From: CAYTCZ01 sp964436315
GTDB lineage: Bacteria > Actinomycetota > Thermoleophilia > Gaiellales > Gaiellaceae
Direction of reading: 5' to 3'
Assembly (NCBI GenBank): GCA_964436315.1
Contig: CAYTCZ010000040.1
Location: 1-29,679, forward strand
Length of the DNA: 29,679 nucleotides
Below the pieces are notes generated by a model that was given only the letters and a program-made list of their open reading frames with translations, had not been told where the DNA came from and did no database searches. Numbering within the stretch: position 1 is the stretch's first letter; each line of letters opens with the position of its first letter. A program made the position numbers and the translations under genes. This document shows, piece after piece, positions 7,073-14,407 of this stretch.

Positions 7073-7725
7073 CTGGCAGGAGCGCCGTCGAGATTCGGGT
7101 TCTCGCCGATGTCCACGAGCAGCAAAGTGGGATACCCGACCTGCTCGAGGGTCTCGGGGTACAGGTGGAAATCGCTGCGCTTCCTGCGGGCGACTATGCG
7201 GTCGGCGCAGATACGCTTGTTGAGCGGAAGCGCGTGCTCGATCTTCATTCTGCAGTCACGAAGGGCCGCTGGTGGCCTCAGCTCGGGAAGCTGCGTGCTG
7301 CGGCGACCTTTCCTTACCTGCTCGTTGAAGGTACTGACTTGGATCGCGGCCCTCTACATGCAAACGCGATTCGTGGTGTCTGCCTGGCAGTTATCGACCA
7401 AGGTGTTGCGCTGCTTCGAACTGATCATCAGCGTGACTCCGCTCGCTGGATACATAGGTTGGCAGTGCGATGCCAGCGGATCGAGTTGCCTGCCGACCGG
7501 CCTCCGTATGCGCAGCTTCCGAAAGTTCGGTCTGGAACCGAGGCCGCGGAAGCGCTCCTCGCAGCGGTGCCGGGCATCTCCACGACACTGGCCCGGGCGC
7601 TCCTCGAGCGGTTTGGCACGGTTGCGGACGTCGTCTCTGCAGCACCTGAGGAGTGGATGAAGGTCCCGGGAATCGGGCCAGAACGCGTTCGCACGCTGGA
7701 GGACACCCTCCGTTCTCGTAGCTAG
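7069..7725 (+). CDS. XPF/ERCC4-type nuclease with helix-hairpin-helix domain
   Basis: The 218-residue protein has an ERCC4 nuclease domain at about 8-140 with the expected metal site: Asp14 and Glu17 (ADVHE), GDY at 41-43, and VERKRVLDL giving Glu52-Arg53-Lys54 and Asp58, then a downstream Arg67/Gln71 pair. Residues about 155-215 form a tandem helix-hairpin-helix (VPGISTTLARALLERFG and VPGIGPERVRTLE). This is the layout of archaeal and eukaryotic XPF/Mus81 nucleases, which cut branched DNA such as forks and flaps. The short form without helicase resembles crenarchaeal XPF. The role would be structure-specific cleavage in repair. All catalytic residues are present. Confidence 0.88.
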   Translation: MTGRSAVEIRVLADVHEQQSGIPDLLEGLGVQVEIAALPAGDYAVGADTLVERKRVLDLHSAVTKGRWWPQLGKLRAAATFPYLLVEGTDLDRGPLHANAIRGVCLAVIDQGVALLRTDHQRDSARWIHRLAVRCQRIELPADRPPYAQLPKVRSGTEAAEALLAAVPGISTTLARALLERFGTVADVVSAAPEEWMKVPGIGPERVRTLEDTLRSRS

Positions 7726-7730
7726 ATTTG

Positions 7731-8579
7731 GTGGCCGTGCTGGCCGCCCATAGCCGTCTCCGCGTCGCCGCGTTGGCCGCAACCGCGCTCGTGCTCCCGC
7801 TGGCGCCTGCATGCGGTGGTGGCGGAGACACCACGAACACTGGCGCCGAGGCCGTTCAAACGACGCCCTCTGAACCAGCGCCCATTGAGGAACCCGCACC
7901 CGCCGAAGAACCGGTTCCCGGGGAGGAACCTAAGGCCGCGGAGCCGGAGCCGGCGCCTACCGAACCGCCCGAAGCGGAAGCTCCGTCCGAGTCTGAAGAA
8001 AGCGCTGCCCAGGAATTCACCACCCCCACCGGGGTCGCCTGCACAACCCGCGAGCCGGACATGGAGGGCGACCGCCCGACGTTCACGGAGCCTCCGGAGT
8101 TCGAGCTCGAAGACGGGGTGACTTACACAGCCATACTCGAAACCTCGTGCGGCACGATCGTCCTCGAACTGGACGCGGAAGCCGCGCCGATCACGACGAA
8201 CAACTTCGTCGTCCTGAGTCGATCAGGGTTCTACGACGGGATCACGTTTCACCGGGCGGTCCCGGATTTCGTGATCCAGGGTGGCGACCCGCTGGGGAAC
8301 GGGTTCGGCGGTCCCGGCTACGAATTCGAGGACGAGCTTCCGACCGACGGCTACGCGCTCGGCGATCTCGCGATGGCCAACGCCGGCGCGAACACCAACG
8401 GCTCACAGTTCTTCATCGTCACTGGAGATGCGAGCGCGTTGCCCAATGACTTCTCGAAGTTCGGGGCTGTCGTCGAGGGTCTAGATATCGCGCAGGCGAT
8501 CGAGTCTCTCGGTGACCCGGCGACGCAAGCGCCGGTCGCGCCCGTGTACATCTATTCAGTCGAGATCACCGAGTCCTGA
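7731..8579 (+). CDS. Secreted lipoprotein-type peptidyl-prolyl isomerase (cyclophilin)
   Basis: The start is GTG 7731 or the adjacent TTG 7728, giving about 282 residues. A signal segment (RVAALAATALVLPLAPAC) ends in a Cys close to a lipobox, followed by GGGGDTT. Residues about 40-95 are a Pro/Glu-rich spacer (repeated PAPIEEPAPAEEPVPGEE type), suited to spanning the cell wall. The cyclophilin domain covers about 120-281 with ITFHRAVPDFVIQGGD and AMANAGANTNGSQFFI, which carry the catalytic Arg and substrate pocket. It should catalyse proline isomerisation during folding of exported proteins. It begins five bases after the nuclease stop, so the two are probably co-transcribed. Confidence 0.9.
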   Translation: MAVLAAHSRLRVAALAATALVLPLAPACGGGGDTTNTGAEAVQTTPSEPAPIEEPAPAEEPVPGEEPKAAEPEPAPTEPPEAEAPSESEESAAQEFTTPTGVACTTREPDMEGDRPTFTEPPEFELEDGVTYTAILETSCGTIVLELDAEAAPITTNNFVVLSRSGFYDGITFHRAVPDFVIQGGDPLGNGFGGPGYEFEDELPTDGYALGDLAMANAGANTNGSQFFIVTGDASALPNDFSKFGAVVEGLDIAQAIESLGDPATQAPVAPVYIYSVEITES

Positions 8580-8666
8580 GGTGGGTCATACCGGTCGGGC
8601 CCGGTCACGAAGTAGGGTTCGGCGAGTGAAGGGCGAGTTCGCGCGGCAACCACTGCTAGTCGCGCG

Positions 8667-9539
8667 ATGACCGCCGTTCTCCTCGGGCTCCTCGCTGGCG
8701 CTCTGTTCGGGGCTCTCGGGGTGGCGGCCAGGTGGGCGCTCGCCCGCGGAGCCGATCCTGAAGTTGGAGCGCTCGTTTCCACGGGGGCCGGGACGCTGGT
8801 CTCCCTCGTGCTCATGCTCGCCACCGGTCTCGAAATCGGCGATTGGGGGATCGCGGAGCTCTGGCCGTTCCTCGTCCTGGGGATGGCCGTACCAGGAGCT
8901 TCGTCGGTGCTCTTCATCCAGGCAGTTCGGGCGATCGGCCCCTCGCGGGCAGTGGTTCTCATCGGGATGGCGCCGCTGATCTCGGTCGTCGCCGCAATCA
9001 TCTTCCTGGCTGAGAGACCGAGCGCCCCGCTGATCGTCGGCACCATTCTCGTCGTACTCGCCGGTCTCTTCTTTGCGGGCGAGCGCCTCAGGCCCGAAGG
9101 GTTTCGCGCGATCGGCATCGTGCTGGCGATTAGCTGCGCGTTGCTGTTCGCCGGTCGTGACAACATTGTCCGCTGGGTTTCTACCGGCGAAGATGTGCCG
9201 CCACTCGTGGCTGCAACGGCCTCCCTCGCCGCCGGCACTCTCTTCATCTTGCTGTACTTGCTGATCGCGCGGCGGAAGCGACTCGCCACCGAATCGAAAC
9301 GCGTTCTCCTGGCGTTCGTCCCTGCCGGGATCCTCCTAGGCCTGGCCTACGACGCCCTCATAGCCGCGTTCGACCACGGACGAGTCAGCGTCGTGGCTCC
9401 ATTGAACGCCACTCAGGCGCTTTGGGCGGTCGTGTTCGCAGCGCTCCTAATCGGAGCGAGCGAAGCTCTCAGCCGACAACTCGTGATCGCCGCCCTGCTG
9501 GTGGTTGCCGGTAGCGCCCTGATCGGGGCGTTCCGCTGA
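8667..9539 (+). CDS. EamA/DMT-superfamily transporter
   Basis: The 290-residue protein has ten predicted membrane spans in two five-span halves. The first half ends in the typical LFIQAVRAIGPSRAVVLIGMAPLISVVAAIIFLAERP, and the second has the matching AFDHGRVSVVAPLNATQALWAVVFAALLIG. Drug/metabolite-family EamA proteins export metabolites or amino acids. The substrate here is unknown. It stands alone: the cyclophilin ends 87 bases upstream, and a long structured non-coding stretch follows. Confidence 0.88.
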   Translation: MTAVLLGLLAGALFGALGVAARWALARGADPEVGALVSTGAGTLVSLVLMLATGLEIGDWGIAELWPFLVLGMAVPGASSVLFIQAVRAIGPSRAVVLIGMAPLISVVAAIIFLAERPSAPLIVGTILVVLAGLFFAGERLRPEGFRAIGIVLAISCALLFAGRDNIVRWVSTGEDVPPLVAATASLAAGTLFILLYLLIARRKRLATESKRVLLAFVPAGILLGLAYDALIAAFDHGRVSVVAPLNATQALWAVVFAALLIGASEALSRQLVIAALLVVAGSALIGAFR

Positions 9540-9605
9540 GGACGAGTCTGATCCGGTCAAATCGGAGCTTCCTTGATTTCGGCTGCCCGTGGAGTGGGCT
9601 TGCTG

Positions 9606-9669
9606 GAGCGTCGCTAGGGCCCGGCGGAGGGCGGCTCCGCCGCCCGGGAGCGCGCCCGTCCAGCGAGGC
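9606..9669 (-). repeat. Dispersed palindromic repeat, copy A
   Basis: Read on the minus strand, this 64-base unit aligns with 18793-18855 on the plus strand at about 51 of 64 positions, starting with the identical 17-mer GCCTCGCTGGACGGGCG and ending with TAnCGACGCTC. In between is a hairpin GGGCGGC-gga-GCCGCCC (9629-9645). The two arms carry two pair swaps relative to copy B that keep pairing intact. The minus-strand sequence continues into GCTCCAGCAAGCCC, which also recurs at 18941-18954. Confidence 0.75.
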
Positions 9670-9676
9670 CAGAGGC

Positions 9677-9714
9677 GAGCGGCCCGCGTTCCGGGACAAA
9701 AGCGCGGGCCGCTC
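9677..9714. terminator. Perfect 12-bp inverted repeat
   Basis: GAGCGGCCCGCG (9677-9688) and CGCGGGCCGCTC (9703-9714) pair perfectly around a 14-base loop containing AAAA. There is no strong T-run (TTAGG follows), so it may be a terminator or part of the repeat element that lies just to its left. Confidence 0.45.
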
Positions 9715-9854
9715 TTAGGCGCGCTCACGAAGAGGGCTCTGCGGCAAGCCCTCGCCGCGGAATCTGCACGCCGCTCTCTAACTCTGCCTCTCACAGTTGG
9801 CGACTCCGTCCCCATCCGAGCGGCGTGGGCACAACTTGCGGGTAGCCGTGCTGA
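9715..9854. other. Non-coding stretch right of the repeat
   Basis: No convincing gene is visible. The one long plus-strand frame through here has random-looking composition and low-complexity Ala/Arg/Ser sequence. Small GC-rich hairpins such as GCGGC-aagccctc-GCCGC occur. Confidence 0.5.
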
Positions 9855-9998
9855 CTACTGGGTGATCGCTCGCACGAGCATCCAGCCGAGGATCCCTACT
9901 CCGACGACCGCGAGTATCAGCAGTGCGTCAGGAGTTGCGGCGAGCCAGTCAACCCAAGCGTCAAACCGATCCGCTCCGGCGGCGAGCCAGTCCTCCAT
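9855..9998 (-). CDS. Small membrane protein, 47 residues
   Basis: An ATG at 9998 opens a 47-residue frame. The first 24 residues form an acidic amphipathic stretch with a doubled motif (EDWLAAGADRFDAW then VDWLAATPD), followed by one clean membrane span (ALLILAVVGVGILGWMLV) and a short RAITQ tail. The pattern of a surface helix plus a single span is a common small-membrane-protein design. The doubled DWLAA argues against a chance frame. No obvious ribosome binding site. Function unknown. Confidence 0.55.
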   Translation of the reverse strand: MEDWLAAGADRFDAWVDWLAATPDALLILAVVGVGILGWMLVRAITQ

Positions 9999-10119
9999 AT
10001 CACGCACTCTGGATCAGGATGGCCCTCGGGTCATCCGTCCTTCGACGTGGTCAGGCTTCGATGAAGGTCGCGTTCAGTTAGACCGTCGCCGCTAACCATC
10101 GTCGGGGCGATTTCTCGTT

Positions 10120-10131
10120 CCGCGATCGCGG
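10120..10131. repeat. 12-bp perfect palindrome
   Basis: CCGCGATCGCGG lies 76 bases before the CAP-domain gene in otherwise featureless sequence. It could be an operator but may be chance in GC-rich DNA. Confidence 0.25.
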
Positions 10132-10206
10132 CACCAGCCGAACGGGCGGGCCTCGCTACTGAGAAGGCAGACGTCGCACCGCGACTTACGAATCACGGTG
10201 TGACGG

Positions 10207-10662
10207 ATGCGTCCCCGCGCTGCCGTTCGGTTGTCGATTCTCCTCGGTATCGCTGCCTTGTCGCTCGGTTTTTCCACGTCGGCCGGTGCGGCGAGCTCGA
10301 CGCAGAACGAGCTGACTGTGCTTCAGGCAGTCAACAAGGCGAGGGCCGCTCACGGTCTTCGCCCGCTCATCCTGAGTCCGTGGATCCAAGGCCGCACGCG
10401 CGAGTATGCGAGAACGCTCATCCGCCGCGACGTCTTCACTCATTCGAATGTCCCACCGGGCATCGGCGAGGTTCTTGCCTGGGGTACCAAGGCGAGGATG
10501 ACGCCTCGCAAGATCGCACAGAAGTGGCTGAACAGCCCGTCGCATCGGGCCCTTCTCCTGCACCCGAAGGCTCGGAAAGCCGCATTCGGGCTCTGGGGTG
10601 GGAAGTTCAAGCGCCACAACGGCGTTCGCATGGCCGTGGGCCGTGTCTCGATTGCCGGTTAG
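10207..10662 (+). CDS. Secreted CAP-domain protein (YkwD/SCP family)
   Basis: The 151-residue protein has a signal peptide (VRLSILLGIAALSLGFSTSAGAAS, cut near residue 29). It has a compact CAP domain with VLQAVNKARAAHGLRPLILSPW, EYARTLIRRDVFTHSNV with the conserved His, GEVLAWG, and QKWLNSPSHRALLLHPKARKAAFGLWGG. The paired His residues and Glu of the CAP cavity are present. Bacterial YkwD-like proteins are exported and mostly of unknown activity. The small size means little beyond the CAP fold is present. GTG 10200 is another possible in-frame-independent start signal, but ATG 10207 gives the normal signal peptide. Confidence 0.85.
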   Translation: MRPRAAVRLSILLGIAALSLGFSTSAGAASSTQNELTVLQAVNKARAAHGLRPLILSPWIQGRTREYARTLIRRDVFTHSNVPPGIGEVLAWGTKARMTPRKIAQKWLNSPSHRALLLHPKARKAAFGLWGGKFKRHNGVRMAVGRVSIAG

Positions 10663-10771
10663 CGCTCAGCGATACGTGGCTGCCTGAACGGACGATCGAG
10701 CTCCGATACGATCCTCACGCGGTCGCCGCGACCAGCGGAGACCGTCCTACACGAGTGAGGAGGGGCCCGCT

Positions 10772-11209
10772 ATGCCAGTCGTCGAGGAATCCATCACGAT
10801 CTCAAAACCGCGATCCGAGGTCTTCGCCTTCGCCTCGGATCCGGACAACGTTCCGCTCTATAGCTCGAATCTTGCCGAGTTCGAGAAGACCTCAGAGGGT
10901 CCGGTTGGCAAGGGTACGACGTACCGGGGAGTGGCCAAGGTCGCCGGACGATCGCTGCACTGGACGTCGGAGATCGTTGAGTTTGAAGAAGGACGCCGGG
11001 TAGTGAACAAGAGCATCGAGTCGCCGATGGCCTGGCAGATCGAAATGACATATGAAGACGAAGGGGGTGGAACCCGAGTGCAGTGGCGACAGGAGACCGA
11101 TAGCTTCGGCGGGTTCTTCGGAAAGCTCTCTGATCCACTGGTGACGCGCATGTACGCGAAAGACGTGCGGTCGAACCTCGAGAAGCTCAAGGATCTGCTC
11201 GAGGGCTAG
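10772..11209 (+). CDS. SRPBCC-family protein (polyketide cyclase/START-like)
   Basis: The 145-residue protein begins MPVVEESITISKPRSEVFAFASDPDNVPLYSSNLAEFEK, the usual start of SRPBCC helix-grip proteins. Later strands fit as well: GTTYRGVAKVAGRSLHWTSEIVEFEEGRRVVNKSIESPMAWQIEMTYEDEGGGTRVQW. The C-terminal helix is LVTRMYAKDVRSNLEKLKDLLEG. The fold makes a deep cavity for a hydrophobic ligand. Ligand and reaction are unknown. GAGGAGGGG lies just before the ATG and supports the start. Confidence 0.85.
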   Translation: MPVVEESITISKPRSEVFAFASDPDNVPLYSSNLAEFEKTSEGPVGKGTTYRGVAKVAGRSLHWTSEIVEFEEGRRVVNKSIESPMAWQIEMTYEDEGGGTRVQWRQETDSFGGFFGKLSDPLVTRMYAKDVRSNLEKLKDLLEG

Positions 11210-11223
11210 CTCACCGCCTCTTC

Positions 11224-11239
11224 GGGCCCTTGCGGGCCC
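11224..11239 (+). terminator. GC-rich hairpin after the SRPBCC gene
   Basis: GGGCCC, loop ttgc and GGGCCC form a six-pair stem 15 bases after the SRPBCC stop. It is followed by mixed sequence (tccgtagttct). It may separate this gene from the hydrogenase operon that starts at 11313. Confidence 0.4.
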
Positions 11240-11312
11240 TCCGTAGTTCTCCGTAACTGAATAGGTGGCACCGCCGATGACCGGTTGAGCCTCGCGAGGC
11301 ACCCTCGCGGTG

Positions 11313-11555
11313 ATGTGCCTCGGTGCGATCGGAGAAGTGAAGCGCGTCTGGCGTGAGAACGGACTCGAGATGGGCCTCGTGTCGATCGAGGGCCGTGAGT
11401 CCACCGTTTGCCTCGCCTGTACACCTGAGGCCGGACAGGGATCGGTGGTGCTCGTCCACTCCGGCTTCGCCGTCGAGGTGCTGGCCGTCGCCGACTCGGC
11501 GAGGCTGAACGAGCTCTGGCTCGAGGCTGCGGCTCACGCCTCGGACGAGGAGTAG
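11313..11555 (+). CDS. hypC: HypC/HupF-type hydrogenase maturation chaperone
   Basis: An 80-residue protein. ATG 11313 is chosen over the adjacent GTG because HypC needs its Cys as residue 2, and here the product begins MCLGAIGEV. The OB-fold signature continues to SVVLVHSGFAVEVL, with the conserved VLVH His segment. HypC carries the Fe(CN)2CO unit between HypD and the apo large subunit through Cys2. It opens the operon two bases before the transporter gene. It is the only HypCD-pathway gene here, so hypD, hypE and hypF must lie elsewhere in the genome. Confidence 0.9.
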   Translation: MCLGAIGEVKRVWRENGLEMGLVSIEGRESTVCLACTPEAGQGSVVLVHSGFAVEVLAVADSARLNELWLEAAAHASDEE

Positions 11556-11557
11556 CC

Positions 11558-12511
11558 GTGGAATTTCCCGGGCATCGAAACGCCGCCGTTCTCTCGAGCA
11601 CTCGCGCTCGGGGGATTGCGATCGCGTTTGGTACCGCGTTCGTGAGCGGAGTCGCCGTCTTCGTCAACGGCTACGCGGTGAAGCACTTCGACAGCGCGAC
11701 GACGTACACGACCGCGAAGAACGCCGTCACCGCCGTCCTGCTCGCTGCCTTTGCCGTGTCGTTGATCTCGGCGCGGCCGCCGAAACAGGCGACCGAGCGT
11801 CTGCCGCGATCGCGGGCTCGGTGGGCCGGGCTCGTCGTCGTCGGAATCATCGGCGGCAGCGTTCCGTTTGTTCTCTTTTTCGAAGGCCTGGCGCGCGCCT
11901 CTTCGACCCAGGCTGCCTTCATCCACAAGACCCTGATCATCTGGGTTGTATTGCTCGCGGTTCCGTTTCTTCGCGAGCGACTTACTCCGATTCATCTGGC
12001 GGCGATCGGGTTGCTCCTTTTCGGTCAGGTCTCTCTCGTCGGCAGCTTCGGCACCGTGACGTTTGGGGTGGGCGAGCTCATGATCTTCCTCGCCACGCTC
12101 TGTTGGGCTGTGGAGGTCATCGTTGTCAAGCGGCTGCTCCGCGTCCATTGGTCGCCCGTTCTCGCGGTCGGACGGATGGGAGTCGGCGTTGCGATCCTCC
12201 TCACGTATCTGGTGCTGTCGGGTCGCGGCGATGCGCTTCTCGGGCTCTCGACTGACCAGTGGTCGTGGGCGCTCCTGACCGGCCTGATCCTCACCGCGTA
12301 CGTCTCGACCTGGTACGCGGCGCTCGCCCGCGCGCCGGCTATCGATGTCACTGCTGTGCTGGTTCTCGGGGCGGTCATTACTGCGCTCCTGAATCGCGGC
12401 TTCAAAGGTGTACCGGTGGATGCCGTTGGCCTCGCGTTCATCGTCGCCGGCGTGGTTCTGATCGGACTGATGGCATTTCGGCGAGCGGCTCTTCATGAGG
12501 AGCGCCGATGA
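11558..12511 (+). CDS. EamA/DMT-superfamily transporter inside the hydrogenase operon
   Basis: GTG start, 317 residues, ten membrane spans in two repeats. Examples are FGTAFVSGVAVFVNGYAVKHFDSATTYTTAKNAVTAVLLAAFAV in the first half and TGLILTAYVSTWYAALARAPAIDVTAVLVLGAVITALLNR in the second. The first loop (TYTTAKNAV) is unlike the EamA protein at 8667-9539, so the two are not close paralogues. It starts two bases after hypC and overlaps the next gene by an ATGA, which ties its expression to the hydrogenase. Its substrate is unknown. Nickel, a cofactor precursor or a metabolite linked to NADPH balance are possibilities, not conclusions. Confidence 0.85.
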   Translation: MEFPGHRNAAVLSSTRARGIAIAFGTAFVSGVAVFVNGYAVKHFDSATTYTTAKNAVTAVLLAAFAVSLISARPPKQATERLPRSRARWAGLVVVGIIGGSVPFVLFFEGLARASSTQAAFIHKTLIIWVVLLAVPFLRERLTPIHLAAIGLLLFGQVSLVGSFGTVTFGVGELMIFLATLCWAVEVIVVKRLLRVHWSPVLAVGRMGVGVAILLTYLVLSGRGDALLGLSTDQWSWALLTGLILTAYVSTWYAALARAPAIDVTAVLVLGAVITALLNRGFKGVPVDAVGLAFIVAGVVLIGLMAFRRAALHEERR

Positions 12512-13263
12512 CACCGGGCCCGCTGCTCTTTGCGCGTTACGCCTATCCGCCGAACGCCCTGGGCTACTGCGGGAGCGATGCGGCCGACACACTGCTCGAG
12601 TACGGGGCCGCCGGTTCGTCTGACGGCGGACTGGTCGAGTTGGCGCGGAGCTTCGAGGGCGCGATGCCTTACCTCGAGCTGATTGCCTCGGCCAGTTCCT
12701 ATCCGGATCCCCTCAGCGCTCCGGTTGTCGACGCGTATTGGGTCGGCAACGCGCTCCTCGAGCACGTTGACATGGCGCGATTCGGCTCTCATCTCGAGGA
12801 GCGTTTCCGTGATCGAGTCGGTCGCCGATGGGGCCGTGCGTTGGACGCGGTCGCCGCGGGCGGTCTTCCGCACCACAACTTCCATGTCTTCTGCGTCTAC
12901 CCGTGGGTCGGTCTTCTGCGTGAAGGGGCGGTGGAGCATCCGCTCCACGTCCTCGAGCAGTGTCGGATCCGCTGGGGAAGAGTCGAATCCGTGAACGGAG
13001 ACACCGCCGTTGTCCGCTCCAAGCCGCTCGAATGGGCTGGGGAGATCCTCCGTCTCGGCCCCGAACGGCCTGAGCCTGTGACGGTGCGGACCGATGGACG
13101 TGGATTCATCGGCCGACTCGCGCCGGGCGAGCGGGTCTCGATCCACTGGGGGTGGATCTGCGATCGACTCACGAGCGCTCAGTGTGCGCAGCTGTCTTTC
13201 TATACCGACGCGATCCTCTCGGCGGTCAATAAATCGGAGCTTGCGAGAGCGCTCGATGGCTGA
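12508..13263 (+). CDS. DUF6390-like protein of hydrogenase operons
   Basis: The 251-residue soluble protein begins MTPGPLLFARYAYPPNALGYCG, with later conserved-looking PHHNFHVFCVYPWVGLLREG, QCRIRWGRV and RVSIHWGWICDRL. From memory it resembles the DUF6390 family found beside group 3b hydrogenase genes. No catalytic motif is obvious. The many His, Trp and Cys residues (LGYCG, HHNFHVFC, IHWGWICDRLT) could bind metal or cofactor. It is tied by an ATGA overlap to the transporter upstream and an 8-base overlap to the beta subunit downstream. An accessory or assembly role is inferred from position only. Confidence 0.75.
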   Translation: MTPGPLLFARYAYPPNALGYCGSDAADTLLEYGAAGSSDGGLVELARSFEGAMPYLELIASASSYPDPLSAPVVDAYWVGNALLEHVDMARFGSHLEERFRDRVGRRWGRALDAVAAGGLPHHNFHVFCVYPWVGLLREGAVEHPLHVLEQCRIRWGRVESVNGDTAVVRSKPLEWAGEILRLGPERPEPVTVRTDGRGFIGRLAPGERVSIHWGWICDRLTSAQCAQLSFYTDAILSAVNKSELARALDG

Positions 13264-14407
13264 TCAACCGACTCTTGCAATCGGCCTCGCCGTTGTGCTT
13301 CCTGCCGACGGCCTCGACGATCTGATCGCGGCCCTACGGACGAAGGGCCATCGCGTTGTTGGACCGGTTGTCCGAGACGGCGTGATCGTGATCGATGACA
13401 TCGAATCGGCCGCGTCACTCCCGATCGGGTACACCGATCACCAGGAGGGCGGAAGCTATCGCCTCGCGCAGCGGGGAGACGCGGCGTACTTCGGCTATGC
13501 GGTCGGCCCTCATTCGTGGAAGAAGGAGCTGTTGCCGTCAATCCTGCGTCTCTGGCGGGCGGTTCGACACGATCGCGGCGCTCCCGAGATCCATGAGGAT
13601 GAGGACGAGATGACGCCGACCGCGTTCCTCGGCGTTCGTCCTTGCGACCTCCGAGCGATTCAGATTCAGGATCGCGTCCTTCTAGAAGGGCGCTACGTCG
13701 ACAGCGATTACGCCGAACGACGATCGAACGCGTTCATCGTGGCCGTGAACTGCGGAGAGCCGGGCGCCACCTGCTTCTGCGTCTCGATGGGAAGCGGCCC
13801 CGCTGCCGACTCCGGGTTTGACCTCGCACTGACCGAGATCCTGGACGGAGAGCATCGGTTCCTCGTTCAAGTCGGGTCTGATTCAGGAGCCGACCTGCTC
13901 GAGGGGCTTGCGTGGCGAGAAGCGACTGACGCGGATCTCCGCGCTGCCGCGGACGTCACACAGCGAGCGACAGCACGCATGGGGCGCGAGCTCGACACCG
14001 AGGGAATCAAGGAGCTGCTCTACGGGAATCTGGAGCACCCGAGGTGGGACCAGGTGGCTGATCGCTGCCTCACCTGCGCGAACTGCACGATGGTCTGTCC
14101 CACCTGTTTCTGCACCTCGATCGAAGACTCGAACGACCTCGCCGGGCTCGCGACCGATCGTGTGCGCAAGTGGGACTCGTGCTTCTCGGTCGATTATGCG
14201 TACGTCCATGGAGGGAGCATTCGACCCAGCGCCAAGTCTCGCTATCGGCAGTGGCTCACGCATAAGCTGGCGACCTGGCACGACCAGTTTGGGAGTTCCG
14301 GCTGCGTCGGCTGCGGCCGCTGCATCACATGGTGTCCGGTCGCGATCGATCTCACCGAGGAGGTTGCCGCGATTCGCGCGAGCGACGAAAGGGAGGACGA
14401 TGGCTGA
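13256..14407 (+). CDS. hydB: Hydrogenase beta subunit, 4Fe-4S protein (HydB-like)
   Basis: The 383-residue protein starts at an ATG overlapping the upstream stop by eight bases. The central GVRPCDLRAI (126-135) and NCGEPGATCFC (165-175) are typical of sulfhydrogenase beta subunits and relatives of dihydroorotate/anaerobic sulfite reductase electron carriers. The C-terminal half carries Cys sets 271-274-277-281 (CLTCANCTMVC), with extra PTCFC, and 350-353-356-360 (CVGCGRCITWC), ligating two 4Fe-4S clusters. It would carry electrons between the small subunit and the FAD-bearing gamma subunit in the cytoplasm. Some homologues also reduce elemental sulfur or polysulfide. Confidence 0.9.
   Translation: MADQPTLAIGLAVVLPADGLDDLIAALRTKGHRVVGPVVRDGVIVIDDIESAASLPIGYTDHQEGGSYRLAQRGDAAYFGYAVGPHSWKKELLPSILRLWRAVRHDRGAPEIHEDEDEMTPTAFLGVRPCDLRAIQIQDRVLLEGRYVDSDYAERRSNAFIVAVNCGEPGATCFCVSMGSGPAADSGFDLALTEILDGEHRFLVQVGSDSGADLLEGLAWREATDADLRAAADVTQRATARMGRELDTEGIKELLYGNLEHPRWDQVADRCLTCANCTMVCPTCFCTSIEDSNDLAGLATDRVRKWDSCFSVDYAYVHGGSIRPSAKSRYRQWLTHKLATWHDQFGSSGCVGCGRCITWCPVAIDLTEEVAAIRASDEREDDG

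Noticed and set aside
9589..10095. Plus-strand frame of 168 codons
   Set aside because: It crosses the palindromic repeat and the terminator-like inverted repeat and overlaps the small membrane protein on the other strand. The composition is not protein-like.
11534..12592. Minus-strand frame of 352 codons rich in Arg, Asp and Glu
   Set aside because: It lies antisense to the EamA transporter of the hydrogenase operon and shows only low-complexity charged sequence.
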